Source: an uncultured Blautia sp. (GTDB lineage Bacteria > Bacillota > Clostridia > Lachnospirales > Lachnospiraceae). From it: DNA of 56,750 nucleotides. This document shows, in pieces, positions 35,679 to 44,921 of the stretch (the first letter of the stretch is position 1; every line of letters begins with the position of its first letter). The notes under the pieces were generated by a model that did not search any database, was not told the DNA's origin, and saw only the letters and a list, made by a program, of their open reading frames with translations. The position numbers and the translations under genes are program-made. Where the stretch lies: contig NZ_CAKROJ010000010.1 of NCBI RefSeq assembly GCF_934372025.1, forward strand, positions 1-56,750, read 5' to 3'.

Positions 35679-38095
35679 CAGCTTCTCAGCTCGATTCCAA
35701 GAGCAGTAAGACCATTCAGGATCTTCTTCATTGCAGCTGTGATCTCAGCCTCTTCCAGAGTCTTCTCATGATCACGGAATACTACGGAATATGCCATGGA
35801 TTTATATCCGGCTTTGATCTGTGCTCCTTCATAAATATCAAACAGCTGATAGGATTCCAGGATCTTTCCGCCTCTCTGCTCCAGAACATCTTCAATCTGT
35901 CCTGCAAGTACGTGTTTCGGAACAACCATACTCAGGTCACGGGTAACTGCCGGATATTTTGCGATTCCTGTGAATTTGTGATTAAAGCCGCAGAATTCAA
36001 GGATATCCTGGATATCGATCACTGCAATGTATGTTCTCTCACCGATTCCATAATTGTCTGCAACGATCGGATGTACCTCTCCGAGATAACCAACGACTTT
36101 GCCTTCATAAAGGATATTGGCCTGTCTGCCCGGATGCAGGTATGTTTTGTTGCTGTCCGGTGTATAATGAACTTTTTTCTTCATTCCGGATTTTTCAAAG
36201 AATTCTTCTACAACACCCTTCATGTCGAAGAAATCACCTGCTCCGTACATACCAAGAGTAAAGTGTACTCTTTCATCCGGAAGCTCTGTCAGCGGAAGTG
36301 CTTTTGGCAGATAAACTTTGCCGATCTCATACAGACGAACTGCTTTGTTTCTTCTGTTATAGTTTGTTGCCAGAGAAGAAAGCATACCATGCAGAGTTGT
36401 TGTACGCATGATACTGTAATCTTCGCCAAGCGGATTGTTAATGGTGATCACTTTTCTGAGATCACTGTCCTCCGGAATACGGAGCTTGTCAAATACCTTC
36501 GGGCTTTCGAAGGAATAAGTCATTCCTTCTGAGAATCCACAGTATTCTGCGATATCTCTTGCAACATTTTCGATGCGAAGCTTGAACGGAAGTTTTCCGG
36601 TGGTAGCTTCACCAGTCGGAAGTGTGGTCGGGATCTTATCATATCCGAAGAATCTTGCTACTTCCTCAGCAACGTCTGCCATGCAGTGAATATCCTGGCG
36701 GAAAGTAGGTGCTACGATCTCATTTGTCTCCGGATCCAGTGTCAGTTCAACTTTTGCAAGATATGCAAGCATTTCTTCTTTTGTAAGGTCTGTTCCGAGA
36801 AGTGCATTGATTCTTTTCGGCTCAAACGGTACTCTGGAAGGTTCTCTTGTCTCATTGCAGACATCTACGCATCCACCGACAACTTCACCTGCTCCCAGTT
36901 CTTCCATCAGCTGGCAGGCACGGTCGATTGCTGCTTTTGCATTATTCGGATCAAGTCCTTTTTCAAATTTACCGGATGCATCTGTACGAAGTCCGATTCT
37001 CTTGGAAGAAAGACGGATATTTGTTCCGTTGAAGCAGGCTGCCTCAAAAAGAACTGTATGCACGTCATCTGTGATCATGGAATTTTCTCCACCCATGATT
37101 CCGGCAATTCCGACTGCTTTCTTTCCATCGCGGATCATCAGAACCTGGTCATCCATCTCACGTTCCTGACCATCCAGAGTAACAAATTTTTCGCCTGCCT
37201 CGGCACGACGTACTACGATTTCTCTGTCTTCGATTCTGTCCAGATCATATGCATGCATTGGCTGTCCGTATTCTTCCATTACATAGTTTGTAATATCAAC
37301 AAGGTTGTTGATCGGACGGATTCCGTTGGAAGCCAGGCATCTCTGCATCCATTTCGGAGACGGACCGATCTTGATATTTTTTACTACTCTTGCTGTATAT
37401 CTCGGGCAGAGCTCCGGATCTTCTACAGTAACCTTAACATAATCAGCTACGTTTTCATCGTTTCCTGTTTCTTTTACAACAGGAGGAATGAATTTTTTAT
37501 CGAAAGTAGCTGCTGCTTCTCTTGCAATACCAAGAACTCCATAGCAGTCTACACGGTTGGATGTGATCTCATACTCAAAAACAACATCATCAAGTCCAAG
37601 TGCTTTGATCGCACTTTCACCGACAACTGCATCTTCCGGGAAAATATAAATACCGTATTCCGGTGCTTCCGGATACATTTCTCTTGTGCTGCCAAGTTCT
37701 TCGATTGAGCACATCATTCCGTAGGAATCGATTCCTCTGAGTTTACCTTTTTTGATCTTGATTCCGCCGGCTGTCACTTTGCCGTCATGTCCGCCTGCAA
37801 CGCGTCCGCCATCCAGAACAACCGGTACTTTGTCTCCTTCTTTTACATTCGGAGCACCTGTTACGATCTGAACAGTTTCTGTTCCGACATTTACCTGGCA
37901 GATGATCAGTTTATCTGCATCAGGATGTTTTTCTATTTTTTCAATCTGTCCGATTACGATCTTATCCAGATCTGCGTCCAGTTTTTCGAAGCCTTCCACT
38001 TTTGTTCCTGACAGTGTCATGGCATCTGTGTATTCCTGGGCTGTTACATCCAGATCCGGCACATACATTTTAATCCAGGACATTGATGTATTCAT
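35678..38095 (-). CDS. pheT: Phenylalanyl-tRNA synthetase beta subunit
   Basis: PheT is the beta subunit of the (alpha-beta)2 PheRS, 805 aa. It has the N-terminal EMAP/tRNA-binding domain (VIGQIEKIEKHPDADKL), the B3/B4 editing domain, the B5 domain and the C-terminal anticodon-binding domain. It follows pheS after a 181-bp gap with a long hairpin. Confidence 0.97.
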   Translation of the reverse strand: MNTSMSWIKMYVPDLDVTAQEYTDAMTLSGTKVEGFEKLDADLDKIVIGQIEKIEKHPDADKLIICQVNVGTETVQIVTGAPNVKEGDKVPVVLDGGRVAGGHDGKVTAGGIKIKKGKLRGIDSYGMMCSIEELGSTREMYPEAPEYGIYIFPEDAVVGESAIKALGLDDVVFEYEITSNRVDCYGVLGIAREAAATFDKKFIPPVVKETGNDENVADYVKVTVEDPELCPRYTARVVKNIKIGPSPKWMQRCLASNGIRPINNLVDITNYVMEEYGQPMHAYDLDRIEDREIVVRRAEAGEKFVTLDGQEREMDDQVLMIRDGKKAVGIAGIMGGENSMITDDVHTVLFEAACFNGTNIRLSSKRIGLRTDASGKFEKGLDPNNAKAAIDRACQLMEELGAGEVVGGCVDVCNETREPSRVPFEPKRINALLGTDLTKEEMLAYLAKVELTLDPETNEIVAPTFRQDIHCMADVAEEVARFFGYDKIPTTLPTGEATTGKLPFKLRIENVARDIAEYCGFSEGMTYSFESPKVFDKLRIPEDSDLRKVITINNPLGEDYSIMRTTTLHGMLSSLATNYNRRNKAVRLYEIGKVYLPKALPLTELPDERVHFTLGMYGAGDFFDMKGVVEEFFEKSGMKKKVHYTPDSNKTYLHPGRQANILYEGKVVGYLGEVHPIVADNYGIGERTYIAVIDIQDILEFCGFNHKFTGIAKYPAVTRDLSMVVPKHVLAGQIEDVLEQRGGKILESYQLFDIYEGAQIKAGYKSMAYSVVFRDHEKTLEEAEITAAMKKILNGLTALGIELRS

Positions 38096-38220
38096 GTTTT
38101 ATATCCACCTTTCGAATTTTTCGTATAAAGTTCGTTCAAATTATATTATCAGACTCTGAAATCCAGCCGCTAACGCGTCTGCCGATCCACCTGCGGTGGC
38201 TCTCAATGATTTCATCGTTA

Positions 38221-38278
38221 AATCCGCATAGAAAGTATATGCTCACTTCGTTCGCGCATCCTTTCTCTTATGCGGATT
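38221..38278 (-). repeat. Long hairpin between pheS and pheT overlapping the pheS stop
   Basis: AATCCGCATA (38221-38230) pairs with TATGCGGATT (38269-38278). Inside are GAAAG/CTTTC and a CACTTCGTTCG apex typical of dispersed intergenic repeats. There is no T-run, so it probably stabilises mRNA or is an inserted repeat rather than a terminator. Confidence 0.6.
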
Positions 38279-39302
38279 AAAACTGCTTAAGAAAACGTAC
38301 ATCGTTTTCGTAGAGGAGTCTCATGTCATCGATCTCGTATTTGAGGAGTGCGATACGTTCAAGACCAACTCCGAATGCAAATCCTGTGTATTCATCCGGG
38401 TCGATTCCGCACATTCTCAGTACGTTTGGATGAACTGTTCCGCAGCCGAGGATTTCAATCCATCCGGAACCTTTACAGAAACGGCATCCTTTACCGCCAC
38501 ATTTAAAGCAGGAAACGTCTACTTCTGCGCTTGGCTCTGTAAATGGGAAGTGATGTGGTCTGAATTTTGTCTTTGTCTCTGGTCCGAACAGTTCCTGAGC
38601 AAACTCCTGCAGAGTTCCCTTAAGGTCTGCAAATGTAATGTTTTTATCAATAACCAGACCTTCGATCTGATGGAAGGACGGAGAATGTGTGGCATCCACT
38701 TCGTCAGAACGGAATACACGTCCAGGTGCGATCATACGGATCGGCAGTTTGCCTTTTTCCATTGTACGAGCCTGTACCGGTGATGTCTGGGAACGAAGAA
38801 GGATAGAATCATTGATAAAGAATGTATCCTGTTCGTCTCTTGCCGGATGATCTTCCGGAATATTCAGCTTGGTAAAGTTATAATCTGCATATTCTACTTC
38901 CGGACCTTCAACAACTTCATAGCCCATTCCGATGAAAATACGTTCAACCTCTTCCAGTGCGATACTGTTTGGATGACGATGGCCGATTTTTGCTTTCTTT
39001 GCCGGAAGTGTAACATCGATCACTTCTGCTTTCATTTTTTCTTCACGAAGAGCTTCTTCCAGTTTCTTTCTGGTTGCTTCCAGATGCTCTTCGATCTTGG
39101 TTCTTGTTTCGTTTACCATCTGACCTACCTTCGGACGGTCTTCCGGTGCAACATCTTTCATGCTTTTTAAAATTGCTGTCAGTTCACCTTTTTTTCCAAG
39201 GTAAGCAACTTTTACTTCGTTCAGTTTATCCGGACCATCTGATTCCTCGATCCGTTTTCTGGCTGCTTCTGCCAGTTCCTGAAGTCTTTCCTTCATATCC
39301 AT
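38277..39302 (-). CDS. pheS: Phenylalanyl-tRNA synthetase alpha subunit
   Basis: PheS is the catalytic class II subunit, 341 aa. It has an N-terminal coiled coil, motif 2 (VFRSDEVDATHSPSFHQIEGL) and motif 3 (FGVGLERIALL). AAAGGAG precedes the ATG at 39302. Expression is under a T-box leader. Confidence 0.97.
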   Translation of the reverse strand: MDMKERLQELAEAARKRIEESDGPDKLNEVKVAYLGKKGELTAILKSMKDVAPEDRPKVGQMVNETRTKIEEHLEATRKKLEEALREEKMKAEVIDVTLPAKKAKIGHRHPNSIALEEVERIFIGMGYEVVEGPEVEYADYNFTKLNIPEDHPARDEQDTFFINDSILLRSQTSPVQARTMEKGKLPIRMIAPGRVFRSDEVDATHSPSFHQIEGLVIDKNITFADLKGTLQEFAQELFGPETKTKFRPHHFPFTEPSAEVDVSCFKCGGKGCRFCKGSGWIEILGCGTVHPNVLRMCGIDPDEYTGFAFGVGLERIALLKYEIDDMRLLYENDVRFLKQF

Positions 39303-39340
39303 GGTTTTTATCTCCTTTTACTTAATAATGCATTAAAAAA

Positions 39341-39620
39341 GACCCCATCCCAGTAAAGGGACGGAGTCATTATCCGCGGTACCACCCTGTTTCCCGTGAT
39401 CTGAAGATCCGCAGGCACTTGAGTCATGCTTAACGCGCATCAACGTCATTCCCTACTGAAAATTTCAGAAATGAAGCTCCGGCGGGAAATTAAGAAACTG
39501 TCTGAACTTAAGGGGGCTTACAGCCGCTGACTCCCTCTCTCTGTAAGAAAACAATCTCCTGAAAACGCCTTCTCAGCTCTTATCTTATATCATAACTGCT
39601 GTCTTATCTCACAGTTACCT
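39341..39620 (-). promoter_or_regulatory. T-box riboswitch of pheST, specifier UUC (Phe)
   Basis: The minus-strand leader holds the T-box sequence AGGGTGGTACCGCGG (39374-39388). A terminator follows: GACTCCGTCCC (39358-39368) pairs with GGGATGGGGTC (39341-39351), then TTTTTT. Stem I has AGAGAGGGAGTC distally, and the specifier loop reads UUC at 39486-39488, placed before GAGC and AGUAGG as in other Phe T-boxes. Uncharged tRNA-Phe should allow read-through. Confidence 0.92.
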
Positions 39621-40520
39621 TTTATTACTATGCCACAGTGCTAAAAAACTGTCAAGCAGTTTTTTTATTCCCTGCCACAAAGACATCTGCGCCTGACGAA
39701 ATTCTTTTTCGAAATACGCATTCAGTTCAGCGCCATACAAAAGCAGATTCATACAGACATAAAGCCACAGCATAACCATAATCAGCGCTGACAGACTTCC
39801 GTACATATTGCTGAAATTCGGAAAGAATGTGAAATACAGCGAAAAGAAGTACGAAAAAAGTGACCAGGCAACTGCTATGATAAAAGCTCCCGGCACCTGA
39901 CTCTTCAAGGATGCTTTTCTGTTCGGAAGGTATCTGTACAGTACAAGAAATACCAGAAACAGAACGACAAAAACAAGAAATGTCTTGGCTGTCAGGAAAC
40001 GCCCCAGCATCTTTCCGAGAAATGGTGCATGGATGATCAGTACCGAATGAATTCTGTTACCCATAACCAGAAGCAAAAGGCTTATGATGATCGCGAGCAC
40101 AAACAAAAACATGTAAAGCATAGAATACAGACGATTTGTCAGCCAGTTTCGTGTTTCTTTTACATGATAGATCACGTTGAGTCCTGTGATCAGAGACTGC
40201 ATACCCTTTCCGGATGACCACAACGCAAACACTCCGGAAATCGGAACGACTGCTGCACTTTTGGTGTAAACCTCTGCAATGATCTTAAGTACAAAATCCT
40301 GCAGATTCAAAGGCACAAATCCAAGTATCGCCTGTCTGAGCATACGATACGTCAACGGTGTATACTGCACCAGTGCTGTGAGCACCAGTACAAAAGGAAT
40401 AAATGACATGATCAGAAAGTATGCCGCCTGCGCAGCATAGGCACCAATATGATCCTCCTGCATTCGTTTTACAAAACCCAGGATGCTTCCAACGATGCCT
40501 TTCCCTGTTTTTTTTCCCAT
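39615..40520 (-). CDS. YihY/BrkB family membrane protein
   Basis: The 301-aa protein has about six membrane segments and the family N-terminal stretch IGAYAAQAAYFLIMSFIPF. Older annotations call this RNase BN in error; function is unclear. GGGAGAAAAAAT precedes the ATG. The pheS promoter -35 lies within its last codons. Confidence 0.85.
   Translation of the reverse strand: MGKKTGKGIVGSILGFVKRMQEDHIGAYAAQAAYFLIMSFIPFVLVLTALVQYTPLTYRMLRQAILGFVPLNLQDFVLKIIAEVYTKSAAVVPISGVFALWSSGKGMQSLITGLNVIYHVKETRNWLTNRLYSMLYMFLFVLAIIISLLLLVMGNRIHSVLIIHAPFLGKMLGRFLTAKTFLVFVVLFLVFLVLYRYLPNRKASLKSQVPGAFIIAVAWSLFSYFFSLYFTFFPNFSNMYGSLSALIMVMLWLYVCMNLLLYGAELNAYFEKEFRQAQMSLWQGIKKLLDSFLALWHSNKR
39627..39655 (-). promoter_or_regulatory. 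Promoter of the pheS T-box transcript
   Basis: TTGACA (39650-39655), 17 bp, CATAGT (39627-39632, four of six consensus bases) on the minus strand, just before the T-box stem I. It overlaps the end of the yihY-like coding region. Confidence 0.6.
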
Positions 40521-40624
40521 ATTTTTTCTCCCGATAGTTACGATTTGGGTAACTGTCCAGATTTCTCACAGTCTCTGCCGAACAGTTACAGCTTATTTTA
40601 TTTTACCATGAAACATGCTCTGTG

Positions 40625-41791
40625 TCATCCCAGATTTTGTATCGTAACTTTTCGAAAAAAATAATCCAGTATTTCTCTGTAATCGTATCCTTCCTTTGCC
40701 ATACCGTTTGCACCTGTCTGACTCATTCCGACACCATGTCCGTAACCCTTTCCGGTAATATACAGATTTCCGTTTTCTTTTCTCTTCAGTTCAAAGTATG
40801 CACTTGGTAAAAGTTTCCCACCTGTTACCTCAGTTCCGTCCTTTTCTGTGATCACACAGCCTGCCGGAGACAAAAAGCGACGTATCTCCCTTTCATTTTC
40901 GATCTCAGTTGTTTTTTTCGCCGTTACAAGCTCCAGTCCTGTTGCCGCACCGCTTTCACTTTTTCTGTTCACGGTAACCGACAACAGTTCTGCAGCTTCA
41001 CCTGTTTCTTCGGCTGCTCTGTCTTCCAGTGATTCCCATGGAATTTCCACAGACCAGGCACTCCACGGCTCTTCTTTGTCAAAACTGCAGGGAACGCTTT
41101 TGAGATAAGGTGCCGCCTTCGAACTTCCCCATATCTCATCTGTACTGGTGATTCCTGCAGATGTAGAAAAATAATATGTCTCTACAGCATTTCCATTCTG
41201 ACACAGAATCTGTCCCTCCGTTTCTTCGACTGCCTCCGTCGATGATTTCTGAGGACTCACATTTCCATATACCTGAAAATTCACGCTGTCATCCACATCT
41301 GCGTCCAGATCTGTCAGTCTGTGTTCCTGAATCTGTTTCCAGGCATAAGTCCTCGCACACACTGCCTGTGCTTTCAGTGCCTCTTTTTCATACGTTGAAG
41401 GCATCTCGCTCGGCACGACCGCTGTCAGATATTTTTCAAGGGACAGCTCGTTGATCAGAAGAATTCCTTCCTCTGCCGGAATGATTTCAAGACTTCCTTC
41501 ATAGACAGGTTTCCCCGACTGTCGTTCTACAGACAGTATCTGGATGCCATCCTTCTGCGCCGGGATCCGGACTTTATTCCCGTTCTTTTTTAATTCTTCA
41601 GAATCAAATGTTATCTCTTTCCCATTGTAGGAAACCGTAACTTTTTCATGATATCTGGATTCAAAATCCGTTGTCATCAGCAGCACGCGAATGACCGGAT
41701 CTGCCGCTGATACCGGCAGTGTTTTTTCTGCACATAAGATGCTCACTGTCATTATTATGATTCTTCCAATAAAAAATCCGACTCTCTTCAT
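40625..41791 (-). CDS. SpoIID/LytB domain protein
   Basis: The 388-aa secreted or anchored protein has a signal-like N-terminus (MKRVGFFIGRIII) and the SpoIID core: AVVPSEMPSTYEKEALKAQA with the catalytic-type Glu, and a C-terminal GHGVGMSQTGANGMA motif. SpoIID is a peptidoglycan lytic transglycosylase used in spore engulfment. No SpoIIQ or SpoIIID lies beside it, so it may be a vegetative paralogue. The assigned start lies inside a terminator-like hairpin and has no ribosome site; the ATG at 41752 has GGAAGA upstream and is an alternative. Confidence 0.85.
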   Translation of the reverse strand: MKRVGFFIGRIIIMTVSILCAEKTLPVSAADPVIRVLLMTTDFESRYHEKVTVSYNGKEITFDSEELKKNGNKVRIPAQKDGIQILSVERQSGKPVYEGSLEIIPAEEGILLINELSLEKYLTAVVPSEMPSTYEKEALKAQAVCARTYAWKQIQEHRLTDLDADVDDSVNFQVYGNVSPQKSSTEAVEETEGQILCQNGNAVETYYFSTSAGITSTDEIWGSSKAAPYLKSVPCSFDKEEPWSAWSVEIPWESLEDRAAEETGEAAELLSVTVNRKSESGAATGLELVTAKKTTEIENEREIRRFLSPAGCVITEKDGTEVTGGKLLPSAYFELKRKENGNLYITGKGYGHGVGMSQTGANGMAKEGYDYREILDYFFRKVTIQNLG

Positions 41792-41818
41792 ATTGCATTA
41801 TATGAAAAGAATCGGATT
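41775..41818 (-). terminator. galM terminator that contains the SpoIID-like start codon
   Basis: Arms 41800-41818 and 41775-41793 give a 19-bp RNA stem with two G-U pairs and a 6-nt loop, followed by TTTTTATT on the minus strand. The ATG at 41791 and the next five codons form the 3' arm. Confidence 0.85.
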
Positions 41819-41832
41819 TATAACCTTTTTAA

Positions 41833-42888
41833 TTATTTTTTGATTGAAAAGCGATACATGGTCTCGGAATAATAGCGTTCTCCGGCCTCAAGGATCGGAG
41901 AATGGAATTCCTCCACATTCACTGCATTCGGTTCCACCTGTGTTTCCAGACAGAATGCTTCTCGTTTATTATAAACATGTCCGTTTTTGCCATGTTCCTG
42001 TTCTACAAAGTTTGCAGCATAAAACTGTACACATGGGCAGTCACTGAGTACTTCCATCATAATTCCTGTTTTATCAGACCATGCAGCTGCAATTTCTCTG
42101 ACACTTGCTTTGTTGTATCCATCAGTCACATAGTTGTGATCATATCCGCCTGTAAGCTTAAGCTGTTCAAAATCTGCTTCGATCTCGTCTCCGATCGGAT
42201 GTGCTTTTCGGAAATCCATCGGAGTTCCTTCTACTGATGCGTTCTCACCAACCGGGATGGAACCCTCACCAACCGGTGTATACTGCTCTGCATGGATTGT
42301 CAGATACTGGTCCATTGCGCTTCCGCTTCCTTCACCGGCAAGGTTAAAGTAGGAATGGTTCGTCATATTTGCAACTGTTGTCTTATCACATACACCTGAG
42401 TAGACAATGCGGATTTCATTTTCTTCTGTCATTTCATATGTAACGGAAACATTAAATTCACCCGGAAAACCATTTTCTCCGTCCGGGCTTATTCTGGAAA
42501 ATGTAACTGCATTTTTTTCTTCTGAAACAGCAGAAGCTGTCCACATTTTTTTCTCAAAGCCATCCGGGCCACTGTGAAGATTGTTCGGTCCTTCGTTCGG
42601 AGTCAGTCTGACTTCTTTTCCGTCCAGCATAAATCTGGAGCCGGCAATTCGGTTTCCGCTTCTTCCGATCGTTGCCCCGAAAAAGCAGCCATTTTTCTCA
42701 TATCCTGCCAGTTCATCATATCCCAGGACAACATCTGTGAGTTTTCCATCCTTATCCGGCACGCAAAGCTTCACAAGGATTGCACCGTACTGCAGCACCT
42801 CTGCATATGCTCCTGCTTTGTTTTCCAGATGATAGATCTGTACTTCCTCACCTGACGGTAATGTCCCAAACGTTCTCTGTGTTACCAT
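41833..42888 (-). CDS. galM: Aldose 1-epimerase (galactose mutarotase)
   Basis: GalM interconverts sugar anomers. 351 aa from the ATG at 42888, which follows GGGAGGGTATTAAA. Catalytic His in NLHSGPDGFEK and TNHSYFNLAGEG, and the Glu in CLETQVEPNAVN, are present, as is RSGNRIAG. It stands alone between 6S RNA and the SpoIID-like gene. Confidence 0.95.
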   Translation of the reverse strand: MVTQRTFGTLPSGEEVQIYHLENKAGAYAEVLQYGAILVKLCVPDKDGKLTDVVLGYDELAGYEKNGCFFGATIGRSGNRIAGSRFMLDGKEVRLTPNEGPNNLHSGPDGFEKKMWTASAVSEEKNAVTFSRISPDGENGFPGEFNVSVTYEMTEENEIRIVYSGVCDKTTVANMTNHSYFNLAGEGSGSAMDQYLTIHAEQYTPVGEGSIPVGENASVEGTPMDFRKAHPIGDEIEADFEQLKLTGGYDHNYVTDGYNKASVREIAAAWSDKTGIMMEVLSDCPCVQFYAANFVEQEHGKNGHVYNKREAFCLETQVEPNAVNVEEFHSPILEAGERYYSETMYRFSIKK

Positions 42889-42927
42889 TTTAATACCCTC
42901 CCAATACATGAATTTCTCTTATCCTGT

Positions 42928-42954
42928 AAAAAAAGAGCCATATCACTATGACTC
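42928..42954 (-). terminator. Terminator of the 6S RNA gene
   Basis: GAGTCATA and TATGGCTC pair around GTGA, followed by TTTTTTT on the minus strand. It lies just past the 6S RNA closing stem and just before the galM ribosome site. Confidence 0.85.
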
Positions 42955-42964
42955 CTTCTGTTGC

Positions 42965-43152
42965 TTATTTTTATGGGTCCCAGGATGCCGTTCCCTTCCA
43001 TCTGACGCCTAGCCGCAGCCAGGTTGGGTATCCGCAACTGAAGATCTGCCTACCACGACGAGAGGTCTGACATCACTGCAGCGATCTAGGATTCCCTATT
43101 TGTCAATGTAGGTTCAAATAAAAAAGGGGCCTCGCACATCCCAGGAATTATC
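42965..43152 (-). ncRNA. ssrS: 6S RNA (SsrS), RNA polymerase regulator
   Basis: The minus-strand transcript begins UUCCUGGGAUGUGCGAGG and ends CGGCAUCCUGGGA. These ends pair into the closing stem and closely match E. coli 6S ends (CUCUGAGAUGUUCGC and GCGGCAUCUCGGAG). The middle is a long, mostly paired rod of ~180 nt with a potential central bubble. It has its own promoter and terminator and no reading frame. 6S RNA mimics open promoter DNA and binds housekeeping RNA polymerase. Ends are approximate. Confidence 0.85.
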
Positions 43153-43185
43153 CCGTAATCTTTCTCTTTTTTGTTTCTTACATTT

Positions 43186-43214
43186 ATTTTACTCTATTGT
43201 ATGTGATTTTTCAA
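43186..43214 (-). promoter_or_regulatory. Promoter of 6S RNA
   Basis: TTGAAA (43209-43214), 17 bp, TAAAAT (43186-43191) on the minus strand; predicted start near 43179, ~30 bp before the closing stem. Confidence 0.75.
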
Positions 43215-43260
43215 TATATAATACTGGAAAATTTCCACAGTTGTTACTGTTCACAATACC

Positions 43261-44757
43261 TTAGTCACGGACAATGTTAAGGATCTTCTTCACAGCAGCC
43301 GGCATATCCGGTGCATCTACTACGGTATCATGCAGTACCGGTGCAGTACGGATCTCTTCAACAGCTTTTGGAATCTTCACTCCGGAAATTTCAGACAGTT
43401 TATCTGCCAGTGCAAAATCATCCATACTTTCTGTCTCATCTTCAACAGCTTCCATAACACTTCTTGTAAATTTGTACGGACTTGCTGTGGAAGCGATCAC
43501 GGTTGTTGTATGATCATCTGTATCTGCAAGATATTTTCTGTAAACGCCGTCCGCAACTGCAGTATGAGGATCGATCACATAATCACTGTTTTTGTAAACA
43601 GAGTGGATTGCTTCTTTTGTTTCTGCTTCGCTGCAGTAATTGCCATAGAAATCTGCAAGACCTTTTTTCATATCTTCTGTGATCGTATATTCTCCGCCTT
43701 CGCTCAGTGCCTGCATCAGTTCTGCACATTTCTCCGCATTTTCTCCTGTGAGACGATAGATCAGACGTTCCAGGTTGCTGGAGATCAGAATGTCCATAGA
43801 CGGTGAAGTTGTCAGGATGAAATCTCTTTTTCTGTCATAGGTTCCTGTACTGAAGAAATCAAACAGAACTTTGTTTTCGTTGGATGCACAGATCAGTTTG
43901 TTGATCGGCAGTCCCATCTGTTTTGCATAGTATGCTGCAAGAATATTTCCAAAGTTACCGGTAGGAACAACTACGTTTATTTTTTCACCTGCTTTGACAG
44001 TTCCTTTGCCGACCAGTCTGGAATATGCATATACATAATAAACGATCTGCGGCACCAGTCTTCCGATGTTGATGGAGTTTGCAGAGGAGAACTGGAATCC
44101 TGCTTCATTGAGTTCTGCTGCCAGTGCCTGGTCATTGAACATCTTCTTGACTGCAGTCTGCGCATCATCAAAGTTTCCTGTGATTCCTACAACATATGTG
44201 TTATCACCTTTCTGTGTAACCATCTGTTTTTCCTGGATAGGACTTACTCCGTGCTTCGGATAGAATACGATGATCTTTGTTCCCGGTACATCTGCAAAAC
44301 CAGCCAGCGCTGCTTTTCCTGTATCTCCGGATGTCGCAGTAAGAATTACAATGTCATTGCTGACATGATTCTTTCTGGCAGCGGTAGTCATCAGATGCGG
44401 CAGGATGGAAAGTGCCATATCCTTGAATGCAATAGTTGCACCATGGAAAAGTTCAAGGAAATATGCACCGTCTGCTTCATGAAGCGGTGCAATCTCTTTT
44501 GTGTCAAACTTTTCATCGTATGCATTTGCAATACAGTTCTTCAGTTCATCTTCTGTAAAGTCTGTAAGAAAACGGCTCATAACTTCGTATGCTGTTTCCT
44601 GATATGTCATCTGAGCAAGTTTTTCTACCGGCACATTCAGTTTCGGGATCTCAGTCGGGACAAACAGTCCTCCATCTTCGGAAAGTCCTTTTAAAATTGC
44701 CATGGAAGCTGTTACTGTCTCCCCTTTTCCTCTTGTGCTTTTATATAATACCTGCAT
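43261..44757 (-). CDS. thrC: Threonine synthase
   Basis: ThrC converts O-phosphohomoserine to threonine with PLP. 498 aa from the ATG at 44757 (AGGAAAGATAC upstream). The PLP Lys is in GATIAFKDMALS, and the N-terminal YKSTRGKGETVTAS typical of the long ThrC form is present. It is monocistronic here; hom and thrB are not in the window. Confidence 0.96.
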   Translation of the reverse strand: MQVLYKSTRGKGETVTASMAILKGLSEDGGLFVPTEIPKLNVPVEKLAQMTYQETAYEVMSRFLTDFTEDELKNCIANAYDEKFDTKEIAPLHEADGAYFLELFHGATIAFKDMALSILPHLMTTAARKNHVSNDIVILTATSGDTGKAALAGFADVPGTKIIVFYPKHGVSPIQEKQMVTQKGDNTYVVGITGNFDDAQTAVKKMFNDQALAAELNEAGFQFSSANSINIGRLVPQIVYYVYAYSRLVGKGTVKAGEKINVVVPTGNFGNILAAYYAKQMGLPINKLICASNENKVLFDFFSTGTYDRKRDFILTTSPSMDILISSNLERLIYRLTGENAEKCAELMQALSEGGEYTITEDMKKGLADFYGNYCSEAETKEAIHSVYKNSDYVIDPHTAVADGVYRKYLADTDDHTTTVIASTASPYKFTRSVMEAVEDETESMDDFALADKLSEISGVKIPKAVEEIRTAPVLHDTVVDAPDMPAAVKKILNIVRD

Positions 44758-44860
44758 GTATCTTTCCTGCCTTTCTTGGGGTTTTATTGGTGTTTTAACA
44801 TTTTTTGTCATAGTATACCACGTTACCTTGTAAAATTCCATACCTAATTAAAAAAAGAAT

Positions 44861-44889
44861 CCCGAAGAAACCTCCGCGGTTCCTCCGGG
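44861..44889 (-). terminator. Terminator after the SleB-like gene
   Basis: A 12-bp stem (44861-44872 with 44878-44889, two G-U on the RNA) is followed by ATTCTTTTTTT on the minus strand. Confidence 0.9.
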
Positions 44890-44921
44890 TCACTGTACTG
44901 CTGCATCTCCTGCGGATCTAA

